Positions 46,526-58,656 of a stretch of DNA of 64,000 bases are shown in pieces. Below the pieces are notes generated by a model, which saw only the letters and a program-made list of their open reading frames with translations, made no database searches and had not been told where the DNA came from. The stretch is taken from assembly GCA_001599595.1 (NCBI GenBank), contig BCHH01000005.1, positions 2,051,269-2,115,268 on the forward strand. The letters are read 5' to 3'. Both the position numbers and the translations under genes were made by a program. Within the stretch, counting starts at the first letter, position 1. The number at the start of each line of letters is the position of its first letter. The stretch comes from Beverwykella pulmonaria. Its lineage: Eukaryota > Ascomycota > Dothideomycetes > Pleosporales > Melanommataceae.

Positions 46526-47343
46526 TCAAGCCTTCTTAACAACCCCCCTTTGTTTCCCGGCCAGCCCCGAAACCCAAGCCTTAAAAATATGAAATGCCCA
46601 CCACGCATTGAACCCCACTTTCCCAGTGGCATACTCCTGTGGTCTGACCTGGACATCTGCCATCTCTATTACCGTCTCCGTAGCCAAGCCTGGCCAACGG
46701 TGTCGCATATACGTCGCGACCATGTCCATACCATTCGTTATACCACCTGCGACTCCCGGTCAGCGCATACAGAAGGTCATACTTCAAAGGGTAGACAGAG
46801 AGAGGGGAACTTACCAGAAGTCCAGATCCTCCCATCGTTGGTATATCGTTTGTCTTCCCACTTCACCTTTGGATGTTGCTTCGCAAGCATATCGTGTATA
46901 CCTCGGGTGCCAGTTGCATGTTTCCCATCCAGCACACCCGCCTGCGCCGCGACAATGATACCGGTGCAGACCGTTAATAGATCAACACCCTTCTCTACGT
47001 GTCCCCTTACAAACCGAAGCACCGGCTCCTCGACCTTCAGGTCCGGCGGCGGGCCGGGGATCATCAGGATGTCTAGCTTTCCTGGGGCAACGGTGGGGTC
47101 GTTCAAGTCAGCATTGATAGCGATGCCTAAGGACGCGGTGGTATCGGCAGTGGAAGAAGGGCCGGAGGCAGAGATGTAGGTTATTTTGAGGTCGGAGGTG
47201 GGAAGTGCGAGGTTCACGAGGGAGGGTGGGAGGTTGCAGGCGGAGAAGTAGAATTGGGTCATCATAGCGAAGAGGTCGATTGGGGAGATGTCGAGGAGTT
47301 GTATGGGCGGAACAACGAGGACGCCGATGTGGAGGGGAGCCAT
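46526..47343 (-). CDS. DJ-1/PfpI (ThiJ) family protein
   Basis: Class I glutamine-amidotransferase-like fold; members include isonitrile hydratases, glyoxalase III-like enzymes and stress proteins. Two exons (46815-47343 and 46526-46746) flank a 68-nt intron and give 249 aa, typical for fungal members. The N terminus has IGVLVVPPIQLLDISPIDLF, the usual strand followed by the DxxGP-like region. LTVCTGIIVAAQAG holds the nucleophile-elbow cysteine, and later come TSGGIT and an EYATGKVGFNAWW tail. The substrate cannot be deduced. It is divergent from the neighbouring dehydrogenase, sharing about 750 bp of upstream DNA. Confidence 0.88.
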
Positions 47344-48096
47344 GGCTAGGTAGAGCGCGGGTGTGAGAGATGGAGTCTGCTTTTCGGAGAATATGAACTG
47401 AATTGGCAGAGAGATAAGATCTTTCGAACGAATGATATATCGACGACGAGAGAGCGAACAAGACGTATAGTTATACTTTCACTGGATATGCGAGAACATT
47501 AGGCAACTACATTAAAGCAATACCGATACATGCACGCCATGGGGTGCATTGTTGGTTCGGAGTCGGAGCCAATGCTTGATTGGAGAGATACTCCTCAATG
47601 TTCCATATTGAGCCTGGTCTGTAACTATTTGAGAGGGTATCTTACGTATGCCCCATGTTAGACAGCTGATAAAATAGCGGATCGGAGACTGAAATATGAA
47701 AAGAAGGGAGGATGTAGCGAAAACGGCCCGTCGGAAGCCGGAATAAAAATGTCTTCCGTGCCGACATCATTACTCGGCCGACCTGATTTTCAGGCGGGCC
47801 TAGCATCAACGCTTTCGCATGGCTCTGGAAATGTAAAAATTTGTGCGACTGATTCCCCCAAAGCTGTTTGGTGGACCACAATGTTGTGGATGCTAGAAAT
47901 ATATTGCGGATGGCAGATGAGGTTGAAATGTGGGGATGGAGCTGGAGAAATGTCTCGCCGAGCCTCGGTTCAACCCCAGCTTTCTAATCCCCAGATGTCA
48001 GCCATCCGACGACAAGCCTCTGCTGTCCGCCGCTGACACTTTTTTTTTCTCTTCCTCCCCCCTCACAGACCTCTCACCACATCATAGACCGTCGCC
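47344..48096. promoter_or_regulatory. Shared upstream region of the DJ-1/PfpI and SDR genes
   Basis: 753 bp between two divergent ATGs. Next to the SDR it ends in a long pyrimidine tract (about 48039-48075), typical of fungal core promoters. No TATA box or named site is convincing. Confidence 0.5.
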
Positions 48097-49031
48097 ATGG
48101 ATATCTCCAATCTCTTCGGTGTTAAGGTACACCTCCCTCCTCACCCCTAAGCTTCCCGCGGCGCTCCTCTCCCCTCATCTGGCTCTGGATTTGACAATTG
48201 CAGGACAAAATCGTGCTCGTAACCGGCGGAGCAAAAGGCATTGGCCGCATGATATCTGAAGGATTTGTCTCCAACGGCGCAAAAGTATACATCTCATCCC
48301 GCGATGCGAAAGCCTGCGCCCAAGCTTGCAAGGAGCTCAATGCACTTGGGAAGGGGAGTGCGGAGTACATAACGGCGGATTTGTACAAAGAGGAGGACGT
48401 GAAGCGACTGGCTGAGGAGCTAGGGAAACGTGAAGGCAGTATGTACGCCTTGGCTCGTTCGACCATGGTTTGAATGCGTGTAAGAGCCATACACTGATAT
48501 CTAGTAGAGCTGCATATATTGGTCAACAACAGCGGCAGCAACTGGGGCGAGCCATACGCCACCTACCCCTCCTCCGCCTGGGACCGCGTCCTCACGCTGA
48601 ACCTAAAGCGCGTCTTCCAGCTCACGCAATCCGTCACTCCCCTCCTCGAGGCGGCTTCCACTCCCACGGACCCGTCGCGTATCATAAACATCGGTTCCGT
48701 CGACGGCCTGCGCGTGCCCGCACTCGAGACTTTTGCCTACTCGGCGTCGAAAGCGGGACTGCATCATTTGAGCAGAGTGCTAGCTGCGCATCTGGGTCCG
48801 AAGGGGATCACGAGCAATACGATTGCGTGCGGGCCCTTTGAGAGTAAGATGATGAAGGCGACGCTGGAACAATTCAAGGACGTTATTGAGAGCGGGGTGC
48901 CATTGGGACGGATTGGGAGTCCGGAGGACGTAGCGGGTACGTGCATCTGGCTCGGAAGTAGAGCCGGTGGATGGGTGAATGGGGCGACGATTGCGTTGGA
49001 TGGCGGGACTGTTGTTTCGGCGAAACTATAA
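48097..49031 (+). CDS. Short-chain dehydrogenase/reductase (classical SDR)
   Basis: NAD(P)H-dependent oxidoreductase of unknown substrate. Three exons (48097-48126, 48204-48438 and 48508-49031) give 262 aa, the standard length of classical SDRs. It has TGGAKGIG (TGxxxGxG cofactor motif), LVNNSG (NNAG variant), IINIGSVDG with the catalytic Ser region, and YSASK (YxxxK). The C-terminal GxxxLDGG-like end is also seen. The start context GTCGCCATGG is good. The second acceptor could be TAG at 48504 or 48507, changing one residue. Confidence 0.92.
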
Positions 49032-49223
49032 GCAAAGTTGTAACCGTGGTCGGGTGTATGATATGGGAGAATCTACTCGCTAGACGCTGTTCGCACGGGC
49101 CAGAAAGGCACATTCTGTAGAGAGTCAAGTAGATGCTCATCGATGATAGAAATGGGGGGGTATCGCTGTGTCTACTTTTGAGTACGGCTGAGTCCAATCC
49201 TTCGCCCACCAAGACTAAGATGA

Positions 49224-50054
49224 TCAGACCAGACCTGCCCTCCGTCTCTCCAAGATCTGCTGCTTTAATCCCTCCGCTGCTACTTCCGTCTCCAGCACCC
49301 GTCCCACGCCCGTCTTCCAAGTCTCTTCCAGCGTCGTAAGCTCCCCGCCGATGGCCTCCTGTTGCCGCCTCCGCGCCACCTCAGTCTCCTCCTGCTCCTT
49401 CCTCACACCCGCCAATTCGGCCTCCAGCGCCTTCAGCACATCCTCTAGCTGCGCGTTTCCCACCAGCCACGCGTTCTTGCCAAACTTCTCGAGCAGCCCC
49501 AATTCCGCCAGACGGCCCTGCACATACTCGCTGCTGGCATGTGCCTTTTTGAGTGCGGCGTTCCAGCGCTCCAGCAGCTCGGGCCGGGTCTCGTCGCTCG
49601 TTGGGTCTGTGTTCGGCGGCGCGTCGAGGTCTTCATATCGCTTCAGGTCGATGGCCGTAAGCTTGGATGCGGGGTCTGCCTGCAGGCGCTCGTGCGCCTG
49701 TTCTATAGCGGGCGCAAACTGCGGCGTGTACGACGAGATGGCGGGGATGAGGCTGGGGTGTGGTTGCGACACATCAATGCCGGCGCTCTTGATGTCGGCG
49801 GCCATGAGCGCGCGGGCTTTCACGAGGGCATCGGCAGAGGGCGGGGCGTCGACGTCTGCGGCGGTTAGCGGGTGTCGAGTCCTGGTGTGCTATCTTGCAA
49901 TTTTTCTCCTCTGCCCTCGCCTATCGCCATCACCATCGCGTCGACATGGCGCATCGGACATTGGATTGGTTCTGGCACGCTACGCGCGAGATGAGGGGAA
50001 GATAGATGAAGACGTACAGGGGAGCGAATCGTAGGATTCGTGGATTAGCGGCAT
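49224..50054 (-). CDS. Pre-mRNA-splicing factor SPF27/BCAS2 (Cwf7-like)
   Basis: Core subunit of the Prp19/NineTeen complex of the spliceosome, acting in the nucleus. Exon 1 (50018-50054) encodes MPLIHESYDSLP. A 162-nt intron (49856-50017; donor GTACGT, branch GCTAAC) separates it from exon 2 (49224-49855). Together they give 222 aa, the usual length. The N-terminal DSLPYVD motif matches the family DALPY signature. The middle has YTPQFAPAIE and a RYEDLDAPP-like segment. The C-terminal half is a predicted coiled coil rich in Glu, Gln and Arg. Starting at the internal ATG at 49823 would lose the conserved N terminus, so the two-exon model is preferred. It is divergent from the ceramidase. Confidence 0.88.
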
Positions 50055-50431
50055 GGCGGTGGTCGGGGGGGAGGGGAGATTGCTGGGGGAGGGCAGAGCG
50101 CGAGTGAGGAAGTTCACATGTGCCCAGACGCAGGCGGGCGGCCCCTGCGCGCTAGGCTGGGTATAGCGGGCGCTGCACCAAAACGTCATGCGCCACCCGC
50201 TGAGGGCCGGGCAGCAGCTGCATCTCCACACCGCGACCAACCAGACCAGGACGAGCAGCCGGCTTGCTTGAGACCTTCCTGTCGCGTGTGCCAGCGCCAT
50301 ATTGGATTGACAGGATACTGGATAGACTGGACATACAGGTTTCGTCCTCTCCCCGTACTTATAGCCGCCGCCCGCCGCCCAATGCGCAGGCCCGCGCCGT
50401 ACTCTTCCACTGTGGAGCTCCCGTTCAGAGA
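50055..50431. promoter_or_regulatory. Shared upstream region of the SPF27 and ceramidase genes
   Basis: 377 bp, GC-rich, between two divergent start codons. No defined motif stands out. Confidence 0.45.
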
Positions 50432-52750
50432 ATGGCACGCTCGCATGTCGCCGTCGCCCTCGGCGTGGCCTTCTTCACCTCATTGATCATCTCCCAGCTC
50501 ATCTACAGCTTCGGCTTCCCCCAGGTCGGCTTCTGGCACTCGCAGGCCGATCAGGACTTCCACGATGGCACCCAGCAGACGCATCTGTACAGCGGGAAGC
50601 AGAGTGGCGAGCTCGTCGAGGACCCCTCGCAGTACCTCATAGGCGTGGGGAAGGCGGACATCACCGGGTAGGTCGGGGCGAATCGATGGATGTGGGAGAA
50701 TAAGTGCTAACGGAGCCTCAGACCCGTCGTCGAGCTCAACCTCATGGGCTATGCCAACACGTCCCAGGTCGGCACGGGTCTCCGCCAGCGCCTGCACTCC
50801 CGCGCCTTCATCGTCGGCAGCCCTGGCGACACCAGCGAGCGCTTTGTATACCTTGTTCTCGACACCCAGTCGGGGGACACAGCCATCCGAAATGGCATCC
50901 TGGAGGGCCTGAAGAGCCTGGGCCCCGACTACGCCGTCTACACCCAGAAGAACGTGGCCGTGACCGGCACCCACAGCCACTCCGGCCCGGGCGCGTGGCT
51001 CAACTATCTCCTCCCGCAGATCACGAGCTTGGGCTTCGACAAGCAGAGCTACAAGGCCATTGTCGATGGCGCCCTGCTGTCCATCATTCGAGCCCACGAG
51101 GGGCTGACGATTGGGACCATCAGTGCTGGCAGCGCCAGGATCGCCGACGCCAACATCAACCGCAGTTTGTATGCCTACTTGGCGAATCCGAAAGCGGAAA
51201 GAGACCGATACCCCGACAACGTGGATAAGACCATGACCCTGCTGAAGTTTACCCGACTGAGCGATGGAAAGAACATTGGCATTCTGAACTGGTTTGCCGT
51301 GCACGGGACGAGCTTGCTAGGGAACCAGACGGTTGTCGCCGCAGACAACAAGGGGGTCGCTGCCTACCTATTCGAGAAGGACGTGGCAGCCAATCCCGAT
51401 GCCGCGAATGCTGCCCCCGGTTTTGTGGCCGCATTCTCCCAGGCAAATGTTGGCGACACGACCCCCAATGTCAACGGCGCATATTGCGAAGATGGGTCGG
51501 GCCAAGAGTGCAAGCTAGAAGACAGCACGTGCGGAGGCAAGAGCCAGGCCTGCCATGGCCGCGGTCCTTTCTTTGGACTGAACGACGGAGGCGTCAAGTC
51601 CTGCTACGAGATCGGCAAACGCCAGTTCCAAGGCGCGAAGGGCATCTACAGCTCCAGCGAGTTCACCAAAATTACAGGGAAGGTCCGCTCCCTGCACACC
51701 TTCGTCGACTTCTCCAACTACACCTTCACCCTCGCCAACGGCACCACCGTCACCACCTGCCCCGCCGCCATGGGCAACTCCTTTGCAGCAGGCACATCCG
51801 ACGGCCCCGGCGCCTTCGATTTCGTGCAAAACGACCCTGGCGCCCCATCCAACCCCTTTTGGAACGTCGTTGGCAGCGCCATCTCGCCCCCAAGCGAAAA
51901 GCAGAAGAAGTGCCAGTGGCCCAAACCCATTTTGCTAAACGTCGGCCAAGCGAAGGTTCCGTACGACTGGTCCCCCAACATCGTGGACATCCAGGTCCTG
52001 CGCGTTGGGCAGTTTATTATCATCGTGTCCCCCGGCGAGGCGACCACGATGTCCGGGCGCCGTTGGCGTGAAGCCGTCTACAACGCCGCTACCAAGCTCG
52101 TTGCAGTAGAAACGCCGCCCATCGTAGTACTCGGTGGCCCGGCAAATAGCTACACGCACTACATTGCCACGGAAGAGGAGTACTTTATCCAACGCTACGA
52201 AGGCGCGAGCACGCTCTACGGCCCACACACGCTAAACGCATACATCAACTCCACCCTGACTCTCCTTCCCTACCTGGCAGACAGTGCATCCGGAACGAGC
52301 CCCGCAGGCCCCACGCCCCCTGACAACAGAGAGAAGAGCATCAGCCTGATCAACGGCGTAGTCTACGACGGTGCCCCATTGGGCAAGAAATACGGGCAAG
52401 TGACCACAGACGTCAAAGCCACCTACGCCGTCGGCGCTATTGTATCCGCCGTCTTCGTCGGCGCCAATCCCAGGAACAACCTCCATCTCGAATCTACGTT
52501 CGCGGCAATCGAGAAACAAGGGGATGGAGGGGCGTGGACGAGGGTCAAGGATGATACCGACTGGGAGTTGCTGTATGAGTGGAAGAGAGTCAACGGGCTG
52601 ACCGGCACGAGTGCTGTTACTATTAGCTGGGACACGGGATTGGGCGCGGTGAAGGGGACGTACAGAATCAAATACTACGGCGATTCCAAGGCTATTGGGG
52701 GAACCATCACCGCGTTTGAGGGTACGAGTGGGGTGTTCAGCTTGGTTTAA
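50432..52750 (+). CDS. Neutral ceramidase
   Basis: Hydrolyses ceramide to sphingosine and fatty acid; fungal forms are secreted or membrane-anchored. Two exons (50432-50667 and 50722-52750) with a 54-nt intron give 754 aa, the normal length. A hydrophobic segment at residues 6-27 is a signal peptide or anchor. Seen are YLIGVGKADITGP, GTHSHSGPGAW (zinc ligands), a second His-rich FAVHGTS, and NVGDTTPN, which corresponds to the catalytic GDVSPN box. The C-terminal Ig-like domain carries the YGDSKAIGG region. At the nucleophile position there is Thr (codon 51461-51463) rather than Ser. I have a recollection of GDTTPN in other ascomycete ceramidases but cannot verify it. Confidence 0.93.
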
Positions 52751-53445
52751 GAGGCCGGCGCTATATCCGGCGATAGGTGTTTGGCAAATGGAAAGGGCGT
52801 TAGGGGTTGTACATGTGATATATAATGAGCAACGCACATCTTCATTCATCCTTTTGTCTGATTAACATTTCTCTAAGAATAGTAGGCCTGTACGTAGACC
52901 GCCAACAAAATCCGCCTGTACGCCTCCCTTATCCCTAAGGCTCACACTCTTCCGACTGCATCTTCTTCTGCACACTAAAAGAGAGGGGATGGAAAGAGAG
53001 AGGCAGACAAGAATAAGAGAGTACACCGGTAATCGAACGCCGGGCCTCCTACTCGTGATCTGCACACCTGTAAGCGAGGAGAGGAGCATGTTACGCAGAG
53101 GTGAGATATATTGACCAGAGGTAAGGTAAGGCACGTGACGAGGATGTAGAAAGAGGGAGAGGGGGCAACGATGGATGACAGGGTAATTACTGTCATATCT
53201 GCCAGCATCAACTTTCTAGGGAGCACTTAGCACTCGTACGTTACTTTATATAGTCTTGCATTGTGTGTGCTTATAGCTACAGGCTATGATTTACGGTAAC
53301 ATGCGGTATACGCTAGAAAGAAGAGATGAAATTATCCATCCGCTTCAAAATGGGGTATCCATCAAACTACCTAATACAAAGGAAAATTCCTGGGGTGTCC
53401 ATCTACCCACCGTCTAATTACAAAAGCGTATTTTCTACATCTACA
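52751..53445. other. Convergent intergenic region between ceramidase and ABCB genes
   Basis: Holds the 3' ends of two convergent genes. A box-B-like stretch occurs near 53030-53045 on the minus strand, but no tRNA cloverleaf can be formed around it. Confidence 0.5.
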
Positions 53446-56400
53446 CTACTGCGGTGCACCCATATCCTGCAACCTAGCCAACTCCCAATACACGCCCCTC
53501 CTTGCCATCAACTCATCGTGTCTACCCCGTTCCACCACTTTCCCCTGGTCGAACACATAGATTACGTCCGCTTGTTGGATAGTGCTCAGACGGTGCGCGA
53601 TGGCGATTGTAGTTCTGCCTTTGGCCGCGGCGTCCAGGGCGGCTTGCACCGTACGCTCGGATGTTGAGTCCAGGGAGGAGGTAGCTTCGTCTAAGAGACT
53701 GATAGGGGTTAGCATTGGGCGTTGGTTGGCGAGAGGGAAAGTGGGGACTTACAGGATCTTTGGATCGCGAAGTAGCGCGCGGGCGATGGCTATGCGTTGC
53801 CTTTGGCCGCCTGATAGGAGGGCACCTTTTGCGCCGACGAGGGTGTTGAAGCCGTCTGGGAGGGACATCTGCAAGTTGTGAACATCGGCATCCTAATGAC
53901 GAGAAGGTCTGAACTTACAATGAACTCGTAAATATTCGCATCTTTGCATGCCTGTACGATTGCCTCGTCGCTCACGTCTTCTCTATCCGCTAGCACATTC
54001 TCCCGGATCGTGCCCGTGTACAGAGTAGTCTCCTGACTCACAATCGCAAGCTGTGATCGGTAATCCTGCAGGTTGTAATCCTTGAGCTCTATCTCGTCGA
54101 CGAGCACAGCGCCAGCGGTAGGATCATAAAACCGTTCTAAAAGGGCCATGACAGTAGACTTTCCGCTTCCGCTCGCACCAACAAGCGCGACGAATTGGCC
54201 CGGCTCGGCTGTGAGACTGACGCCGCGAAGCACCTTGTGGTCTGCACGTCCGGGGTATGAAAACCGGACGCTTTGCAATTCGACGCGGCCTTGCAGTTGA
54301 TCGATCTTCTTGCCTTTGTCGGACCAGTGGTCGATCTTGGGGACTCGGTTGAGGAAGGATTTGAGGACCTTGGCTGCCGCGCGGGCCTCGCCCATGTCTG
54401 GCGCGAAGGAGAAAATAGCACCAGCAGACTGCGCACCGTTAATAATAGCGGAGGTGACAACGAAGAACTGGACAACGGTATATTCTTGCTTGAACATGAG
54501 ACCGCCACCGTACCAGAACACAAGCGCAAAAATAAACAAAGCCAAGCCTTGGGACATCGCATATAGAACAGCGGAAACATTTGTAAAACGTAGGTTCCCG
54601 ATAGCTTGGTCACTGAGTTTCTGGTGGTATTTGGCCAAGAGATGATGTTCGAGAGACAGGCCGGCGACGGTGCGGATAGAGTTTGCGGCTTCGCAGGCGA
54701 AGGCTGCGGCATCAGTGTTCTGCTTTGTGCGCTTCTCCATGCGTACGAGGGCGTAGAAGCGGAAGTATCCACATGTTATAACAATTGGCACCGTGGACGT
54801 GCAGACGAGTGCGAGTTTCCATCCAAAGGCAAGACCAACGATGATGGCGGAGATGACGGTAGACACAGCAGCCAGGATAGCACCGAGAGTGGATCCACTG
54901 ATACCCGCAAGGCGGTTCGCTTCGGTTGACAGGAAGGTGGCGAGGGATCCAGATGTGACAGTATCGCCGTCAAAGAACTCGATGTCCTGGCGAAGAATAG
55001 CCCCAAACGCGCGCTCCCGAATGCGTGCAATGAGTAAAGCTGATGCTTTCGCAAGTGTGAGACCCTGGAAGAAGTTGAACATCCAAATAGAGATTCCCAG
55101 CATCAAGAACATCCAGCACCAAAAGCTGAGCGGCTGGCCACCCGTAGAAGTGCTGGACGACAGCAATGAATTGATGGAGTTGGCCAAGAAGATTGCCTGG
55201 ATAGCTGGTCCGGTGCCAGAGAGGAAACAAAGGAGGAAACCAATCAACATGAGACTATGCTCCTCTTTGTTCATCTCCCAGCTAAATTTCATCAGTTCCC
55301 ATGTGCTGAAGTCTTGGTCCTCGTTCTCTTTCGGGTCCTTTATCGATGCCGGTAGGGTTGTTGCAGTTCGCACAAGATCGAGTTTCTCGTGGTCGCCCGT
55401 CAAGTCAACCTGCTTTTCGCCCGCGGAAATCTCGGAAATTCGATTGCCAGGCAAAATCTTGGAGCTGAGTTCCTGCGCCTGGACAAGGCTTTGATACACC
55501 TTCCCAAGACTAATAAGCTCATCGTGAGTGCCTTGTTCGACGATTTCGCCCTTTGCCATAACCACAATGTTGTCCGCGTTTTTGATAGTGGAAAGACGAT
55601 GTGCGATGACGATGGTAGTTCGGCCCTCAGACGCGCGATCAAGAGCCTCTTGTACCGCGCTTTCCGATTTCGTATCTAGACTGGCAGTGGCCTCATCAAG
55701 CAGAAGGATCTTGGGATCAGATACAACAGCTCGGGCAATGGCAATTCTCTGTTTCTGGCCTCCGGACAGGAGGTTTCCCCGCTCGCCAACTTTCGTCTGA
55801 AATTTATCTGGCTGTTCCATGATGAAATCGTAGGCATTTGCGATCTTGGCTGCCTGTTCGATGAGCTCTGTCTTGACATCTTCTTTCGCGTGTTCGTGCT
55901 CCGTCCCGACCAGGCCATGTGCAATACTTTCATAAATCGTCGTACTGAACAAAACTGGCTCCTGGGAAACGATTGCTATGTGCTTTCTGAGCCAATTCAA
56001 ATTCAGCTTACTCGTATCGTTGCCATCGAGAAGGATCTGGCCGCTCATAGGCAGATAGAAGCGCTCGAGCAAGCCGAAAATTGACGATTTCCCAGACCCA
56101 GAGGCTCCCACAAGCGCTATCATCTTGCCTGCTGGGATTTTGAGGCTAAAGTTTTCGAGCACAGTGGCATCTGGACGAGACGGGTAGATGAGTTTGATGT
56201 TGCGAAACTCGATGTCGCCCACGAAGCTCTCGGGTTTCTCCCCTTTGTCGGTTTCAGGATCGATAGGAGAGTCGCGCTCAATGGTGTTGAAGACTTTATT
56301 TGCTGCTGCGACTGCTAGTCCGAAAGCTTGGATATGCGGAAGATTGTCTGTGGTTGACATTAGTATAGATGACAAGGTCGAGACCGATGAATCCCAACTT

Positions 56401-57655
56401 ACGTCCAATAGAAATGCCCGCAATCATGGCAGCCATGATGACGGTCATAATATTCGCGACGCCTAGCTCTCCTGAACGCAAGAACCGATTACCCTGCCAG
56501 AACGCTAGAGAATATTGCAAGTTGAGCACGCCCATCATCCCCGCAATCATTGAAGCTAGCCAGAACTTCCCCTTGAAGTCAAAAGCAGCAGCCTTCTTCA
56601 GAAAAGTGCTGTATCGAGCTTCAAGGCGCTTCTGCGTTCCATACGCAGTCACGTTCCGAGCTGAAGAAAGGACTTCCTCTGCGAGGGTTCCGGCCGTGGC
56701 GTATTCATCAACAGATTGGTTCTGGTTGATTCTCATATTCCGACCATTGAAGCCCATGATGAGGACCATGCAAACTGTGCCTGACAGCATGATCAAGGTG
56801 AGCTTCCAGGACCGGATAAAGCCTACCAATAGAGCCGTAACGAACATGGACGATCCGGAAATGAAGAGACCCATTTTCTGGCCTACGCCGTCTTGGACCA
56901 AGTTCATGTCTATGAACCAGTTAGCATTTGACACGGGCCGTGAATCGAGTGACAGCCTTACCAGAACTGATACGCGTAGTAATTTCTCCTGAACCCAGAA
57001 AATCAAAGAACGCAATATTCTGCCTAAAAATGGCACGTAGATAAAGCTCTCGGATTTGCTGCGTGATTTTTTCTCCCGTATATGAGAACCCCACGATGGA
57101 GATATACACCGTGCCCAAGGACACAATACCTGCAGAAAAGTGGAAGTCAGTTTGTGCGCAGATCAAACAAGCTGATGATTGGGGACTACATACCAAGGTA
57201 TACGAAATACAGCGTAAATTGATTGATCTGTTCCTTGAACTTGTGCGCCGCGACCGCATCAACCGAAAAACCAGTAAAGCTCCCGGCGAAGTTGCCATAA
57301 ACAAGCTAAAACCGCAATCGCTAAGTCAGCAAACTCTCCTTCAATAATATCATTGAATCCAACGATTCTGGGGTGCGGGTAAACCTACTGTCATCAACGG
57401 CAGCACCGCACCAGCGGCAATCGAAGCAATCCCCGCAACGACCATAATGAGCGCCTCCTTCTTATTTGCATAACGAAACAGCGAGAAGTACCCAACCTTT
57501 AAAGCCGGACTGTGTGTCTGCCTCTCGATAATCTCCTTCTCTTCATCGGTAAGGCTTGCTGTGGCTGGTTTGGGGAGCTCCTCTGCAACGGCATGTTTCT
57601 CATTGGCGACCGGGTGAGCCTGAGACGACATGCTAGATTGCCGAGAAGCAGGCAT
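53446..57655 (-). CDS. ABCB (MDR/P-glycoprotein-type) full ABC transporter
   Basis: Plasma-membrane efflux pump of broad or unknown substrate. Seven exons (57389-57655, 57194-57305, 56962-57129, 56403-56909, 53919-56347, 53753-53868 and 53446-53698) sum to 3,852 nt, 1,283 aa, a typical length. The order is TMD1-NBD1-TMD2-NBD2. NBD1 has [18 protein letters not shown] and [14 protein letters not shown]2 has [28 protein letters not shown] (completed across the 53699-53752 intron) and AHRLSTI. All Walker and signature residues look intact in both halves. It is 27 kb from the NRPS, so a link to the peptide is not implied. A mitochondrial or a-factor-type role is not suggested by the sequence. Confidence 0.94.
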
Positions 57656-58656
57656 CTTGCATTTATCTATCGCCCTTGTTGTCGATGGGGAGCAAGACTT
57701 GGAGACTGTCAGTATTCACAAGACGTAAAGCTGCGTGAGGTTGAAATAGAAATACATGGGGCAGAATGCTTACCGTTAGCAGCCTTGGGAACCTTATGAC
57801 GGAACGGGCAGACCGGCTGAATTGCTTATCCCCTAGCCCGCTAGTCGGAATTAGGAGAAAATGGCGAAGGAATAAAGCTTGTTTGTGTTGGCCCCACGGC
57901 TAGAATCCTTGGCGAGGGCGGCGTCGAAGGTCTCTGGTCATGCGAAGAAAAGCGAAGGAAGGCTGATATGAATGCCCAAAAGGGCGGTCAGCAGTCCTGG
58001 ATGATTTTAGGGCGTACGTCGCACAATAGGTAATTGCAAATGTATCGGGGCATTCGTCGAGCCGGTGAAGCAGACTTCAGAATGCGAATGCGACAGAAAA
58101 TGCGAAAGCTTTAGTATGGGTATCCCACGAACCAGGGTCTGGCACAGTGTACAGTACAAAAGTATCGACAACAAAATGGTGGTAACAGACTGGCAGCCCT
58201 TTAACTCTTGAATCCCTTGCTGCCTGCGGATGCTCCGAGCGAGGCCTTACTTCGACGCGCAATAATACGAACATCGGAAAGCAGCCGCGAGAGGTGATTG
58301 AGTTACCCTCTGGGCAGGGATGTCAATACGACGCAAGCGAGAAACGGAGGGTCGGACGATCGGGGGAATTGGAAAGGGGAACGGCGGGTCGGAGATGAGA
58401 GATTCCGGCGATAACGGTCCCGTGTGGGCTAGGCTTGTTTGGGCAGTAGATCAACAATTGTAGAAAGATTTATTCGTAGCTAGGTCATTGCTTATATGCA
58501 AGATGCGAACTCTGAGGGTAAATGGACGTTAATTATAAGACTTCATTCGGATGCATAATTGCAAATAACATCAATTAGACTCAGAACGATGTTCAACCGT
58601 TGGACAGATTGAAGGAGACTTCAATTTCTCCATAATCAACATCCTATCCAACCCGA
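57656..58656. other. Upstream region of the ABCB gene
   Basis: 1 kb between the ABCB start and the 3' end of the S58 peptidase gene. Only small frames without motifs. It should contain the ABCB promoter. Confidence 0.5.

Noticed and set aside
46071..46529. 152-codon minus-strand frame beside the DJ-1 gene.
   Set aside because: Low-complexity Ser/Thr/Leu composition from purine-rich DNA on the other strand; no family resemblance.
49823..50054. Starting SPF27 at the internal ATG (49823) without an intron.
   Set aside because: That would delete the family-defining DSLPYVD N terminus, which is recovered perfectly by the 49856-50017 intron.
53000..53110. Possible minus-strand tRNA: GCGTTCGATTACC resembles a B box.
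   Set aside because: No matching acceptor 5' strand, D arm or A box within the expected distance.
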